A stretch of 64,000 nucleotides of DNA from Bryoerythrophyllum caledonicum (Eukaryota > Streptophyta > Bryopsida > Pottiales > Pottiaceae), in assembly GCA_963971425.1 (NCBI GenBank), contig OZ020516.1:930001-994000 (forward strand), written 5' to 3'. The position numbers and the translations under genes were made by a program. The notes under the pieces were generated by a model that saw only the letters and a program-made list of their open reading frames with translations, was not told the DNA's origin and did not search any database. Positions 1 to 11,722 of this stretch are shown here, piece after piece. The stretch's first letter is position 1. Every line of letters starts with the position of its first letter.

Positions 1-740
1 TAAACAATGATTTTGTTAGATGTTCCCACATGGGACTTTTTTTCATCCATCATCAATTTGAGCTGGCAATGGCGTGAAATTTTGTACTTTCCTGACGTGG
101 ATCCCCTTGGCATGACGTGTACAATCGACGTCAGTTGACGTCATCAATTTTTGGGCATTTTATCTCCACCTAGGGTTGTTAGAATTGATGTTAGGTTGAA
201 CATGTCTCTGTTATGGAATATGTTTACCTTAATGATGGCGCGTTTCTTACGACACCACATCGAACATTAAGAGTTGCTGCTGAACGTCAAGAACCCGTCC
301 AGCAACATGTTCACATTTACATTTGCCATGTTGGAGTCCATGTTCACTTGCACATTCTCTTTGTTTATTTCAATGTTTACTGTAACATGCACAACAACTA
401 TGGCTAAATATTTGGTGTCCGCTTTAGCGAGGACTAAACATGAGTACAAACAAGGCAGGATGTTAGCGTGGATGTGAAAGATGAACATGCCATCAACATC
501 GGTTGTTGGCTTTGACATTTCCAATAACATGCACGGTGGTAAACCCGGCAACATTGTTGTTGTATTTATCGTCTATAACAACAAGAAGCAATACATCCTC
601 ATGTTCTACTAAATCCAATTATGACATATTAAGCATGTCTCATCTAACGCAAAAGAAAATTCGGTTTGGTTGTTCAAAATTGATTTACCAAAAGTACATC
701 AGGAAAATAGAAGGCAATTTTGTTCATATGTAGAATATAT
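1..740. mobile_element. Repeat-rich block resembling a CACTA subterminal region
   Basis: No coding frame is convincing. The block is enriched for short motifs such as GACGTC (around 127-143) and AACATG (around 199, 304, 483 and 527). The same motifs fill the subterminal region of the CACTA element ending at 42777, which is why I suspect the end of a related element. No terminal CACTA or TAGTG with a target duplication is visible, so this is a weak call. Confidence 0.25.
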
Positions 741-1730
741 CAGAGATATATGTTTCTTATGGTCATATTGATTCCATATGGGTCATAAATCGCATTCCAT
801 ATCAATATTGACATAAAATCAATATTGTTTCAATCCTTCTTGAGATCATATTGTAAAAAGACAATATGAAGTTGGTATTAAATATTTTCAATACAACAAT
901 TTTTAAAATGAAATATGACAAATAACACATAATTTGAAAAAAATATTAGTATGAAACTTTAGGACATTGTTTTTTTGTCTAGACAATAATTGACCCAATT
1001 AATAGAAATGAAATGATTTTTGCATATTAGACGAGTGTATAAAAGAAATCTCAAAAGATGTCTATATAAAAATAAAAATAAAAATAAGATATACCTTGAC
1101 GACGATTGATGTCCAAATATAAGGTCAAACTCAAAAGCAACTATTCTAGATAAAACATGTACCATCAATGTAAGTTGTTTTTTTAATTTTCTTCCCGCTT
1201 TTTGCCAATATCATCTTCTCTTTTCCTTTTAATATCTTCAATGCGCCAACTCTTTGTAGATGAAAAATCATTTTCCAAAGTAGCTTTTGATTTCTTTGAA
1301 CAAAGGATGGATATCTCCCATCTATTTATTGTTATAAGGTTCCCCATGCATTTTTGGACATAATCACCTTTCAAAACCTATACATTTTACATCAAGTATA
1401 AAAATGTAGTAAAACTTGTTGGAAAAAATGGTCCTACTTGTCTAATTTGTGTAGTAAAAAGTTCACATGAACTCAAGTATGTAAATGCAAAAATGTAAAT
1501 GCAAAAATAAAATTTACCCATTATATATGCATTATGTACTATATATACCTACTATTCACTTTAAATACCCATTATTTATTTCATATAGGTGTTATTGTCT
1601 TTAGATAACTATCATTTATTTTATGTACCCGAGGTAGTATATTGTGTAGTTTCAATATATTGAAAATTATGGTTTTCTGTTTTGATACATAATACAATTT
1701 TAAAACTCAATAAGCCAAATTTGAATAAAA
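741..1730. other. AT-rich noncoding stretch
   Basis: The sequence is AT-rich with only short frames that show no recognisable motif. I see no RNA gene and no clear repeat beyond low-complexity AT tracts. Confidence 0.6.
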
Positions 1731-1950
1731 GGTCACTATAAAGGATTCCTCCAAGGGGCACTATAAAGGATTCCTCTAAAGGGCACTATAAAGGATTCCT
1801 CTAAAGGGCACTATAAAGGATTCCTCTAAAGGGCACTATAAAGGATTCCTCCAAAGGGCACTATAAAGGATTCCTCCAAAGGGCACTATAAAGGATTCCT
1901 CCAAAGGGCACTATATAAGATTCCTCCAAAGGGCACATATGGAGGATTCT
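1731..1950. repeat. 25-bp minisatellite, about 8.5 units
   Basis: Tandem copies of a 25-bp unit containing CACTATAAAGGATTCCTC run through this interval. They differ mainly by single C/T changes (CTCCAAAG versus CTCTAAAG), and the last unit degenerates into CACATATGGAGGATTC. There is no coding content. Confidence 0.9.
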
Positions 1951-2556
1951 TTCAGAGTTCACATTCAATTCAACAGGTACATTTGATTCAAATGGCAATT
2001 CCATAGGTCACGTGACTGGGAGCGGCGGACAGATAGCCTATCTTGCCAGTTATGTTTAGAACTTGAATTAATCCAAAAACGTAGTGCACCATTTGTATTT
2101 TTCTATACCTCATTTGGAATATTTGAAAAAAACAAATCATGACATGCATACTTTGTTCAATACCAATTTTTTTCAATATTAATGTTTCATAAATTCCATT
2201 TTCTTGAACCTTGCAGTAAAGAACCACGAAAGGAGATTGTTTGGATTTGTTTTTAGATGATGTAGGACCTAAATTAGTTTTTAAAATAAATAATAAGACT
2301 TTTACATATATTACAAAACTCTTCTAAAGCTTGGATTTTAAATTCTTGAGATAATGAAAAAAATTAGGTACATGCCCAAAATCCTATTTGTCCCCTTTGG
2401 GTATAGTTGGTCCTTTAGGGGCTATATAAACTTAAAAACCTTACCCAATATCATTGATGTCATAGATATGACATGAGGGTTATATAAGAATGAAATAATG
2501 TAAGGGTTTCATATGCTAATTTCACAAGATGAAAACATGGATATCAACAGAGATTG
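1951..2556. other. Noncoding flank with a stray piggyBac-like terminus
   Basis: No gene is recognised. TGGTCCTTTAGGGG at 2408-2421 is identical to the inner-to-outer right terminus of the TTAA-bounded elements at 7632 and 24387. Here it is followed by CTAT rather than TTAA, so it may be an old solitary end. Confidence 0.5.
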
Positions 2557-2558
2557 TA

Positions 2559-3505
2559 CAGTAGGGTGACATTCAAATTGGCGTTTGGGCAATTCCAGGG
2601 ATGGTGTCCCACACTGCTGCCAACTTTGACGCCCTCCACAGGGCTGAAAAATTGTTCTTTTACCCTGAAATTTTGGGAACAGCATCACCTCTATGTCAAA
2701 AACATGCATACCAAATTTCAAGTCCAGAGGACTTATTAAACAAAAGATATTAAAAATTAACCACCATGGGGTAGCTGTGAGAAAAGTTTCTCAACCGCCA
2801 ACTTTGACACCATCCCAAGGATTGAGGAAATTTTTTTTGCCCATGAAATTTTTGGAGTGAGAACACCTTTATGTTGATTACATGTGTGGAAATTTTCAAG
2901 TCCAAAAAATGCACAAAAGAAATCACATCCCAAATCTACCAACATGTGTAATTGTGAGAAAAAAAGGGAAAAACCATTTTACTACTTCCAACTTTGACAC
3001 CCTCCCTAGGATTGAGGGTTTGTTATTTCAACATGAAATTTTTGACACATGGTAGCCTTTATGTTGATATTATGTGGGAAAATTTTCAAGGCCAAAAAAT
3101 GTATTCAAAAGAAGATATTCAAAATCTACTAACATGGGGGTTAGTTGTGAGAAAAGTTTCACAACTGCCCACTTTGACACCCTTCCAAGGATTCAAAAAA
3201 ATTTATTTGTCCATGGAATTTTGGGTATGAAGTCACCTTCATGTCAAATACAAGTGTGGAAAATTTCAAAATCCAAAAGATTTACACAAAAAAACATATA
3301 CCAAGTCTACCAACATGTATTGTTGTGACAAACAAAGGGGAAAGTTTACCACTACTTCCAACTTCAACACTCTTCCTAGGATTGAGTTTTTGTTGATACA
3401 TAATGAAATTTTGGCCACAAGATCATCTCTATATTGGTAACATATGAGATAGATTTCAAAGCCAAAAGATGTATATACAAAAAAAAATTATTCCATATCT
3501 ACCAA
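2559..3505 (+). repeat. Left inverted arm of the Tc1 element with internal repeats
   Basis: This arm is the reverse complement of 5290-6239. Inside, a degenerate unit of roughly 190 bp recurs about five times. It carries a block like CCAACTTTGACACCCTCC, then AAGGATTGAGG, then TTCAAGTCCAAAA, then CTACCAACATG. The small open frames here are by-products of that repeat and are not genes. Confidence 0.9.
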
Positions 3506-4506
3506 CGTGTATGTCCTCCATTAGCATCAATCACCGCTTGTAACCTTGAGGGCATAGAATGACATAGTTGAAGGAGCTTTGTACCACTAACCAAATTCCA
3601 CTCTTTTTCAAGAACTACCTTCATCACTTCTAAGTTTCTAGGGCATTCCTTGCCATGTTGCACAACATCTTTTAGCATCCTCCAGACATTCTCGATTGGA
3701 TTGAGATTGGGAGAGTTTGCAGGCCAATTGAGCTTTTCGAGTTGGTGGGTTTGTCTCCATTCTTCACATGCTTTGCTACGTTGAACAGGTGCACCATCTT
3801 CCATTAGCACTCCTTCTAGAAGTCTACTCAAGAAATGAATCAATTCGCCATCGTAGACCACTTCAACAAAATCTTTAGCAGAACGTTGAGTTTTTGGCAT
3901 AAAGACAAGTTGTGACTTTTGTCCTCCAGCAAATGCACCCCAAATCATCAAAGATGTCCGTCCACTTTTAAAAGTAGGAACTATACAACTTGATGAATAA
4001 CGCTCATATGCACTTCTCCAAACATGAATTTGCCGAGAACTTTTTCCAATCTCAAAAGTAGATTCATCTGTCCAAACAATACGCTCCCACTCTTTTGGAC
4101 TCCATCCATGGTACTTCTGAGCAAAAGCTAACCGTTGAGACATGTGATGGGATGTCAAGAAAGGTTTTTTGACTGCAATTCGACTAAAAATACCACTTTT
4201 ATGTAATACCCTTTGAATAGTACGTCTACACACTTGAGTACGGCACATATTAGTAATCTCTGAGACCGAGGAACGACGATGAGTTTTTGCATAACGCACA
4301 ATATTATTCACATCTCTCTCACTAAGTTTTTTAGCGTGACTTCCACCGCAAGGTTTGCGCTTATAAGTTCCATCTTCTTTAAACGTTTTTACTAACCTCT
4401 GAACTGTTCTAACAGAAACTCCAGTAATGGCTGCAATTTGAACTCCTGTATTTCCTCCTTCACTCAAACCTGTAATGCGAGCACGGATTTCATCTGAAAT
4501 TGCCAT
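3499..4506 (-). CDS. Tc1-type DD34E transposase, apparently intact
   Basis: This encodes the cut-and-paste transposase that recognises the element's inverted repeats and integrates at TA. The 335-aa length matches Tc1 transposases (about 340). Residues 1-50 form a paired-like helix-turn-helix (GVQIAAITGVSVRTVQRLVK at 21-40), and residues about 55-115 a second DNA-binding region. The catalytic triad is visible as D147 (WTDES), D237 (MEDGAP) and E272 (NPIENVW), with 34 residues between the second D and the E. WGAFAGG (189-195) and SPNLNPIEN are further family signatures. The ATG at 4506 is chosen because the first HTH follows it directly. The stop lies at the edge of the left arm. No frameshift or internal stop is seen. 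DD34E Tc1 elements are typical of animals, fungi and protists, whereas flowering plants mostly carry DD39D mariners. Confidence 0.95.
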   Translation of the reverse strand: MAISDEIRARITGLSEGGNTGVQIAAITGVSVRTVQRLVKTFKEDGTYKRKPCGGSHAKKLSERDVNNIVRYAKTHRRSSVSEITNMCRTQVCRRTIQRVLHKSGIFSRIAVKKPFLTSHHMSQRLAFAQKYHGWSPKEWERIVWTDESTFEIGKSSRQIHVWRSAYERYSSSCIVPTFKSGRTSLMIWGAFAGGQKSQLVFMPKTQRSAKDFVEVVYDGELIHFLSRLLEGVLMEDGAPVQRSKACEEWRQTHQLEKLNWPANSPNLNPIENVWRMLKDVVQHGKECPRNLEVMKVVLEKEWNLVSGTKLLQLCHSMPSRLQAVIDANGGHTRW

Positions 4507-5289
4507 TATAGACTATTTTTTATGATGTTGATACAATACTAAATGCTCTCTAATAAGTAATCAATATAACACTCAACCTATGGCAATTGGATTATATAAT
4601 TCAGTAAACACAAAGGACTCAGCTTATGGCATGTGCACTAAATAAATCAATCAACAACATAATACTCACATTGGCATGTGCATTAGGTGATAACCATGGC
4701 ATGTGCATTTGATGATAACCATGGCATGTGCATTATATGATAACCATGGCATGTGCATCAATTGAGTGAACCAAAAAATACTCTTGGACATACTCATGCC
4801 ACATGTGATTCGTCAACACTCAATAAACTAGTCAACAACACTCAACAAAAAAAAATATATATCCACTCAATAAATCAGCCCATATGTGATATGCCTACTC
4901 AATGGATCAGCCCATATGTGATTTGTCTACTCAATCAGTCAACAACACTCAGCCCATATCTAATATGTCCACTCAATACCATCTCAACATTCACTCTATA
5001 ACAAATCACATGACAAAATACACACAACATTTCCTTTACATAGTGATCAACAGATATTTGGAGGAGAAAACTCGTCATACGTGCATAATGCACACCAAAC
5101 CTTATGACAAGTGGATTCTTCTACACAAAACAACTCTGCAATTCTACATGTAGATTTCATTGATCTTTTCAAGATGCATTTATGTTTGGTAGCTTAGTCA
5201 CATGAATAAAATCAATGAAGAGTACGAGGTGTCAAAGATAATTTGACATTCTCAATATGCCCCTTCAATATAGTTTTTCATTGTTACAA
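4507..5289. repeat. Transposase upstream region with short tandem repeats
   Basis: This is the noncoding space between the transposase start and the right arm, and presumably holds its promoter. Four copies of a roughly 27-bp unit containing CCATGGCATGTGCAT lie at about 4626-4770. A second degenerate repeat with CAGCCCATATGTGAT and CTACTCAAT lies at about 4866-4985. No TATA element can be singled out. Confidence 0.6.
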
Positions 5290-6239
5290 ACATTGGTAGA
5301 TATGGAATAATTTTTTTTTGTATATACATCTTTTGGCTTTGAAATCTATCTCATATGTTACCAATATAGAGATGATCTTGTGGCCAAAATTTCATTATGT
5401 ATCAACAAAAACTCAATCCTAGGAAGGGTGTTGAAGTTGGAAGTAGTGGTAAACTTTCCCCTTTGTTTGTCACAACAATACATGTTGGTAGACTTGGTAT
5501 ATGTTTTTTTGTGTAAATCTTTTGGATTTTGAAATTTTCCACACTTGTATTTGACATGAAGGTGACTTCATACCCAAAATTCCATGGACAAATAAATTTT
5601 TTTGAATCCTTGGAAGGGTGTCAAAGTGGGCAGTTGTGAAACTTTTCTCACAACTAACCCCCATGTTAGTAGATTTTGAATATCTTCTTTTGAATACATT
5701 TTTTGGCCTTGAAAATTTTCCCACATAATATCAACATAAAGGCTACCATGTGTCAAAAATTTCATGTTGAAATAACAAACCCTCAATCCTAGGGAGGGTG
5801 TCAAAGTTGGAAGTAGTAAAATGGTTTTTCCCTTTTTTTCTCACAATTACACATGTTGGTAGATTTGGGATGTGATTTCTTTTGTGCATTTTTTGGACTT
5901 GAAAATTTCCACACATGTAATCAACATAAAGGTGTTCTCACTCCAAAAATTTCATGGGCAAAAAAAATTTCCTCAATCCTTGGGATGGTGTCAAAGTTGG
6001 CGGTTGAGAAACTTTTCTCACAGCTACCCCATGGTGGTTAATTTTTAATATCTTTTGTTTAATAAGTCCTCTGGACTTGAAATTTGGTATGCATGTTTTT
6101 GACATAGAGGTGATGCTGTTCCCAAAATTTCAGGGTAAAAGAACAATTTTTCAGCCCTGTGGAGGGCGTCAAAGTTGGCAGCAGTGTGGGACACCATCCC
6201 TGGAATTGCCCAAACGCCAATTTGAATGTCACCCTACTG
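5290..6239 (-). repeat. Right inverted arm of the Tc1 element
   Basis: Mirror copy of 2559-3505, ending in GAATGTCACCCTACTG before the TA duplication. The match to the left arm appears complete apart from one or two positions where the arms meet the central region. Confidence 0.9.
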
Positions 6240-6252
6240 TACATGTAATGTA

Positions 6253-7581
6253 CAATACCCTCACACAAGTATACGTACTTTTTTTATTTTATACGTTTCC
6301 ACACTACACTGCTGCCAACTTTGGCACCTTCCTGAGGGCTGAAAAATTGTCAATTTACCATAACATTTTTGGCACAAGATCACCTTTATGTTGACAACAT
6401 GTGTGCCAAATTTCAAGGCCAGAAGATGAGTACAAAAAAAGATATTAAAAATCTAGCAAGATGTGTAGTTGCGAACCATTCACAACTAACCAACTTTGAC
6501 ACCCTCCCAAGGATTGAAAGAATTTTTTTTGCCCATGGAATTTTTAGCATGACACCACCTCTATGTTTATAATAAGTGTGCCAAATTCCAAGGCCACATG
6601 ATGAATAGAAAAAAGGATGTTCAAAATTGTTTCTCGTAGCTACATATTTTGGTAGATTTTGAAGATGGTTTCTTGTATTCATCTTCTGGCCTTGAATTTT
6701 GGCACACATGTTATCAACATGAAGGTGATCTTGTGTCAAAAATTTCATGGTCAATTAACAATTTCTCTGACCTAAGGAGGGTGCCAAAGTTGACAATAGT
6801 GAAATGGTTTTGCTGATTGTTTCTCACAACTACACATGTTGGTAGATTTAGATTTGTTTCTTTTCTTTTGTGGGTCTTTTGGACTTGAAATTAAGCACAT
6901 GTATAACCAACATAGATATGTTCATATGACCAGACTATCATTTGGAAAAATAAAAAATTGAATCCTTAGGATAGTGTCAAAGTTGGCAGCAGTGAAATAT
7001 TTCTCACAACTATACATGTTGGTAGATTTCAAAAATCTTTTAATATGTAGATATTTTGGCCTTCAAATTTGGCCCGCATGTGATCAACATAGAGATAGTC
7101 TCATGTCAAAAAAATTCATGGGAAAATACCAAAAAATCCAATCCTTGGGAGTGTGTCAAAGTCGGCTAGGAGTGAAATGTTTCTCACAACTACACATTTT
7201 GCTAGCCTTTGATGTAGTTTTAATTGTGTGGATCTTTTGGACTTGAAATTTTTCACACATATAATCAACATAGAGGTCGTCTCATGCTAAAAATTACATG
7301 GGCAAAAAATATTCTTTCAATCCTTGGAAGGGTGTCAAAGTTGGCAGCTATGAAACTTTTCTTACAGCTACCCCATGTTGGTAAATCTTGGATATCTTTT
7401 TTTGTATAAATCTTTTGGCCTTGAAATTTGGCGCACATGTTTTCAACATAGAAGTGATCTTGTGCCAAAAATTCTTGGTAAATTGACAAATGTTTAGCCC
7501 TCAGGACGGTGCCAAAGTTGGCAGCAGTGTAGTGTGAAAACTGTAAAAGCAAAATGTACGTATACTTGTGTCAGGGTACTA
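6253..7581. mobile_element. Fold-back, transposase-less Tc1-like element
   Basis: Left terminus TACCCTCACACAAGTATACG (from about 6256) and right terminus CGTATACTTGTGTCAGGGTA are imperfect inverted copies. TA flanks at 6251-6252 and 7582-7583 fit Tc1/mariner target duplications. The interior is built from diverged copies of the same roughly 190-bp unit (CCAACTTTGACACC, AAGGATTGA) found in the arms of the neighbouring full element. Its arms fold back on each other with little unique centre. No transposase frame is present, so it would depend on a relative such as the element 12 bp away. Confidence 0.8.
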
Positions 7582-7631
7582 TACATGTTATGGGTATGGG
7601 TGGAAAGAGTGGATATGGTGACGGATCCCAT

Positions 7632-8558
7632 TTAACCCCTAAAGGACCAAATCTCCTTCGAGGGGATTTATGATTTTGGGTAAGTTCCTAAAATTCAAAA
7701 ATAAACCCTTTTTCTCTGAATTTTTTATTCTAGATTGCCTTTGATAAGAGCTTTGTGGAGATATTTTTATTTATATTTTGGATTTTTGGTTTGAAAGTTA
7801 GTACCACTTAAAGCCAAAAGTGGGGACTCCGGGCACCTCCAATTTTTTTTACAAAAGTTTATATTGACATTGAGATTTTTCACACAGATAAAGAATATTT
7901 CCTTCTTTGGAAATTTTCAAAAAAATCTTGTCTTTAGTGTAAAAAGGCATTTTATTCCAAGTCAAACATTTTCACACATTGTCAGGCAATGGGAGAAAAA
8001 AAATTCATCTTTTCTACATTAAACCTAGAGATCTTCATATTTTTCACTTTTTACTTTTTCAACAACAATATGTGGTGAAAACCTTCTTATTCACCGTTTG
8101 GATTATCATTCAAATACAAACGTAGTTCACAAAAAAAAAAACATGAAATGCAATTGTTGAACCTCCACTCCTTGCACACTTGTTTTGAATATGCTACACC
8201 CCTTTTTTACCTCTAAGAATTGGTGCATTGGGATATAACATCATGCTTAAGACAATGATTAAAGATTTAGACCTTGTACAATGCAAAAATTTGATACAAA
8301 GTGAAGTCAAAGTCTCCTGATCTACTCAAGCAGGGGAGAAATTAACCATTGTTTTGACTTTAAACACTAAAATCTATCAATCTGTGCGGTGGATTGCAAC
8401 CAAAATTCAATGGCATGTTTATGTAGAAGTCTATTTTAAGATCTTATGGTTGAAAATCCAAAAAATCACTTTAAAATGTGATTTTCATGTCTCTTTTTGG
8501 CAGTGGCAGTTTTGGACTGGTTTTAGAGCGAAAGTGGTCGTGGTCCTTTAGGGGTTAA
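7632..8558. mobile_element. piggyBac-like MITE with TTAA target duplication
   Basis: A 927-bp unit bounded by TTAA on both sides (7632-7635 and 8555-8558). The 14-bp perfect inverted termini are CCCCTAAAGGACCA and TGGTCCTTTAGGGG. A TTAA duplication and termini starting CCC(T) are the signature of the piggyBac superfamily. The interior is noncoding. The same sequence occurs in the opposite orientation at 24387-25305, which confirms an independently inserted dispersed family. Confidence 0.8.
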
Positions 8559-8614
8559 CAACCATGTTGACAATGATCACTCTCTTTACATAGTATTGAT
8601 AGTTGTATTTTTAG

Positions 8615-9475
8615 GGCCTCTTTATACTAGAGGCGAGAGACTGTGAGGAGAGAAATCTCAGCCATTGGGAGGCGTAGAAACCGAGAAGACCAAAGAATGT
8701 GAGTTTACACCCGATTTTTTCATCCGAAGGGACTAAAGAGGAGAAAATGACATGGACAGCACTTTTGTCCTCCGTGGCAGCAAAAAGGCATATTTTTCAG
8801 GGCCCCCGGATTTTTAGTCAAGCCCATCTCAAGCGGTGGGCCTGACGCAAAATCCGGGAGGCCATTTGGCCAAAATTCTCACAACCAATCATTTTAATTT
8901 TTTATGAATATTTCAAAACGGCCACTTTTATCTTTGGGCATTGAAGAATGTTTTGAAAATAGTTGTACAGTAGCATTGTCAGGAATTGGTGGTTTCCTGG
9001 CTTATTTGAGAATGATGTAGGTTTCCAGAGCTGATTGCGATTGCATACCTGCCAGAATGGGCACCTCTGGCAATTGTGGGAGCATCTGTGGGAGCCCTCT
9101 TCTGCCTTTGACATTGCCGGCTCTAATTTTGTTCTTGGTCTCCTTGCAATCAAACTTTGTTTGGTTTGTGCTCAAAAGAAAAAATTTAAATTATAATAAA
9201 ATTACCATCTTCATGTCTGTCACAGGATGTCGTCTATTTCATGACCTTATAGCCCTCCACTGGTGAGTGCATCATGTCATCTTTTTGTGGTAGTGGTTGA
9301 CAGCAAGTTTAATAAAAAAAATCATATTAAAAAAATGAGCACTTTTTTTTGTGGCCCCTTCTCACTTTACACTATATCCAAAGGCCGTCAAGTTCAAAGG
9401 TTGGCTTCTCAAGGATGAGCCATGGCCCTTGTGAGGTTTTCTCTACGGCTTCTCGCCTCTGGTGTAAAGACGGCC
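8615..9475. mobile_element. TIR element, possibly PIF/Harbinger-like MITE
   Basis: The left end GGCCTCTTTATACTAGAGGC and the right end (read inward on the other strand) GGCCGTCTTTACACCAGAGG match with small differences, both continuing GCGAGA. TTAG at 8611-8614 and again at 9476-9479 fits a 3-4 bp duplication (TTA for PIF/Harbinger). Another superfamily with a short duplication is possible. No transposase is seen. The interior is unremarkable apart from AT tracts. Confidence 0.55.
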
Positions 9476-9479
9476 TTAG

Positions 9480-10486
9480 TAAAACTCTTCATAAAATGTA
9501 AAAGGTTTAGTGCGTTCAAATCATTAAGTACCACAACAGTAATCATTAAATTTTCCGAACCACCAACTGGCTTCGAGGTTGACTCTCTCCACGCTGACTC
9601 CTTCCACGCTCTGCTCCCGAGGCAAACTACTGTACTGCACTTCCGGTCGTCTCGGCCTGATCCCCTTAACCCCTAAAGGTGAGTGGCCTCAAAACAACCA
9701 AAAACCCTCAAAACTACCCTCTTTTGATGCAAGATGTAAATTTTCAATATTTGAGAATTTTTGAAGTATGTAACCGTAAGATCTAGTACCTAACTTGTAC
9801 ATGTACATGCATACCGAATCTTAGAATCAAATTCCTCACCAGTTGTGAGATCGTAATGTTCAAAGATGAAAAAAAAGATTTTTTCCTTGTTGTAGAATGG
9901 AAAACTAATGTTTTGGGGGCCAAAAAAACCATTTTTGAAAGGAAATTAGACATGAGGCTCTTCAAATTCTTGTTCCTATGTGAGTAAGGAATATGTCCAT
10001 ATAATTTTTACCCTCATAGGACCTATAAAACCTAAAGAAATGCTTAATTTTTCACATGGAGGTATAACACCATATTCATTAAAATGAGACAAAATGTGAA
10101 AATTGAGACAAATACCCTAATATTTCGGAATAAAAACAAACGAAAAGTTACTGTAAACTCAAGCATACAACATACAACATAAGTAAAAACATCACAAATC
10201 TAGCATATCAACAACATGATCAACCCAACACTCCACAATAGCGTTACACACATATACTTGTAAAAGATAAGTACATTGACTGGAAAAATATGTTATTTCT
10301 CAGGGACTGGATCTAGTACAAAACAGAACCACTCAAAATATAATTCAAGTCACTGTTCACCTAAAGAATAAGGATAAACCACTACCTAATAATAGAATTA
10401 AAATACATTACTATTGTGTCTATAAGTAAGGGGAGAATTACCCAAGCGACTTCTATAAGACATCCAAAATTACACTATAACTATTA
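9480..10486. other. Noncoding flank of the large minus-strand gene
   Basis: No gene is recognised. TTAACCCCTAAAGG at 9666-9679 is another solitary piggyBac-like end. AACACCATATTCATTAAAAT at 10066-10085, continuing GAGACA, is one half of a 26-bp inverted repeat whose partner lies at 36387-36412. Confidence 0.5.
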
Positions 10487-11280
10487 CTAAGACTTGAACA
10501 AATTTGATCCAACTCCACGTGCCTTCAAAAGCAACGCCTCTTGTGCTTTCACCTTTGCATATCCAATCATAATTTCTTTCCTCCGAGAGTAAGGTTTATA
10601 CCAATCATCAATTTCCATGTACTTCACCTTCGTCGAAAGAGGTGATGGCGGACACTGATAACTATCGGGCCCAATACCATCACCTACATGGGACGACATA
10701 GACTTCCGACAAAATTGTGCAGATGTTGAACTCGGACATCTTGGCTTAGTACCCAATGATTGAGTTTCCAACTCGCTTGGAGGAATAGGAGGTTTTCTAA
10801 CTCCAAAAGCACCTTGAGATCGAGTACACTCAAGCCGCCGTTGCTTAACAGGGGGGCAAGAAGGCTGAAGAGGCGTACAAATAGACAGAATAGGAACAGA
10901 AGTATTATGCACAACTTCGATCACCCGATTTCTTTCAACAGCTTCATCCACATACAGCTGCCGTTGAGAAGCACAATCTACTTTAGGCTCTATAGAAGAG
11001 CACATCCGCTTGAGAGGAGAAGGGGATGCCACAGGAGTTATGCCAGCCCTACGCTCTGGAGGGCTATCCACGACACCATCATCGACCATTTGCTTAGACA
11101 AGTCCATGATAGCAGAGGCAACATCAGTTGCAGTGCACATAAGATACGGCTTCGATTGATAGGACATGGCAATACCTCCATGAAGAGACCCCGAGTACTC
11201 AGAGAACGAGCCAACGTTGGAGGCTAGAACACTACAACCACTCTTGCATGGGGTAGGAGTAATGCTGGCCTGCACAACCT
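10487..11280 (-). CDS. Probable last exon, low-complexity C-terminal region
   Basis: An open frame follows a good acceptor (CTCATTGCAG before 11280) and runs to a stop at 10487. It encodes about 264 residues rich in Ser, Pro, Cys and basic residues, ending with a Lys/Arg-containing helix-like tail (DDWYKPYSRRKEIMIGYAK). No domain is recognised. It lies 440 bp downstream of the HAD exon, and the intervening sequence carries a palindrome at 11353, as other introns of this gene do. However, the phase of the best donor (AG then GTTGTA at 11722) does not match this frame. The junction is therefore uncertain, and it could be a separate small gene. Confidence 0.45.
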
Positions 11281-11722
11281 GCAATGAGAATGACATGACA
11301 AAAGAAGCAATAAGAATGACAAATTTGCATTCAAGAAGAAAGCAATCCAACTTATGCTCGACCCGAGGATAATATACATGATCCAACGATAACTTCTCTA
11401 CTAGATCCATCAAAATATATTAGCCTCGACTCAACCATATCTAGGAAGCCTGAAACCACAGTCAATAATATGCTCGACACAAAATTAACTAAGAAGCCCT
11501 TAACCACATTCAAAAGTATGCTAGATCCAACACTGAATAAACATCTCCACGACTGAAACGAAGAGCATGTGAAATGCCTATAGAAGACAAGACGGGAACA
11601 GTAAAAACAAACAAGACATCTATTTATTCACTGATGAAAAATATATATACAAATTTCACAAAAGAGTATTGTTCGTCATTATAGAGTGTCTCTTGACGTA
11701 CATAAAAATACACTGCTACAAC

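Larger units (their letters stand above)
2559..6239 (-). mobile_element. Complete Tc1/mariner (DD34E) transposon with very long inverted arms
   Basis: The element is 3,681 bp and flanked by TA at 2557-2558 and 6240-6241, the target duplication of the Tc1/mariner superfamily. Both ends begin CAGTAGGGTGACATTC when read inward, and CAGT is the usual Tc1 terminal tetranucleotide. The inverted arms are about 950 bp each (2559-3505 and 5290-6239). They look identical over long stretches: the same translated frames of 84, 78 and 62 residues occur in both. The transposase lies between the arms on the minus strand with its stop codon just inside the left arm. Near-identical arms plus an uninterrupted transposase suggest a recent, possibly still mobile insertion. 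Confidence 0.9.

Noticed and set aside
2757-6394. Several identical small frames in both arms of the Tc1 element (62, 78, 84 codons)
   Set aside because: They lie in the inverted arms and repeat with the 190-bp unit. Identity reflects arm homogeneity, not protein conservation.
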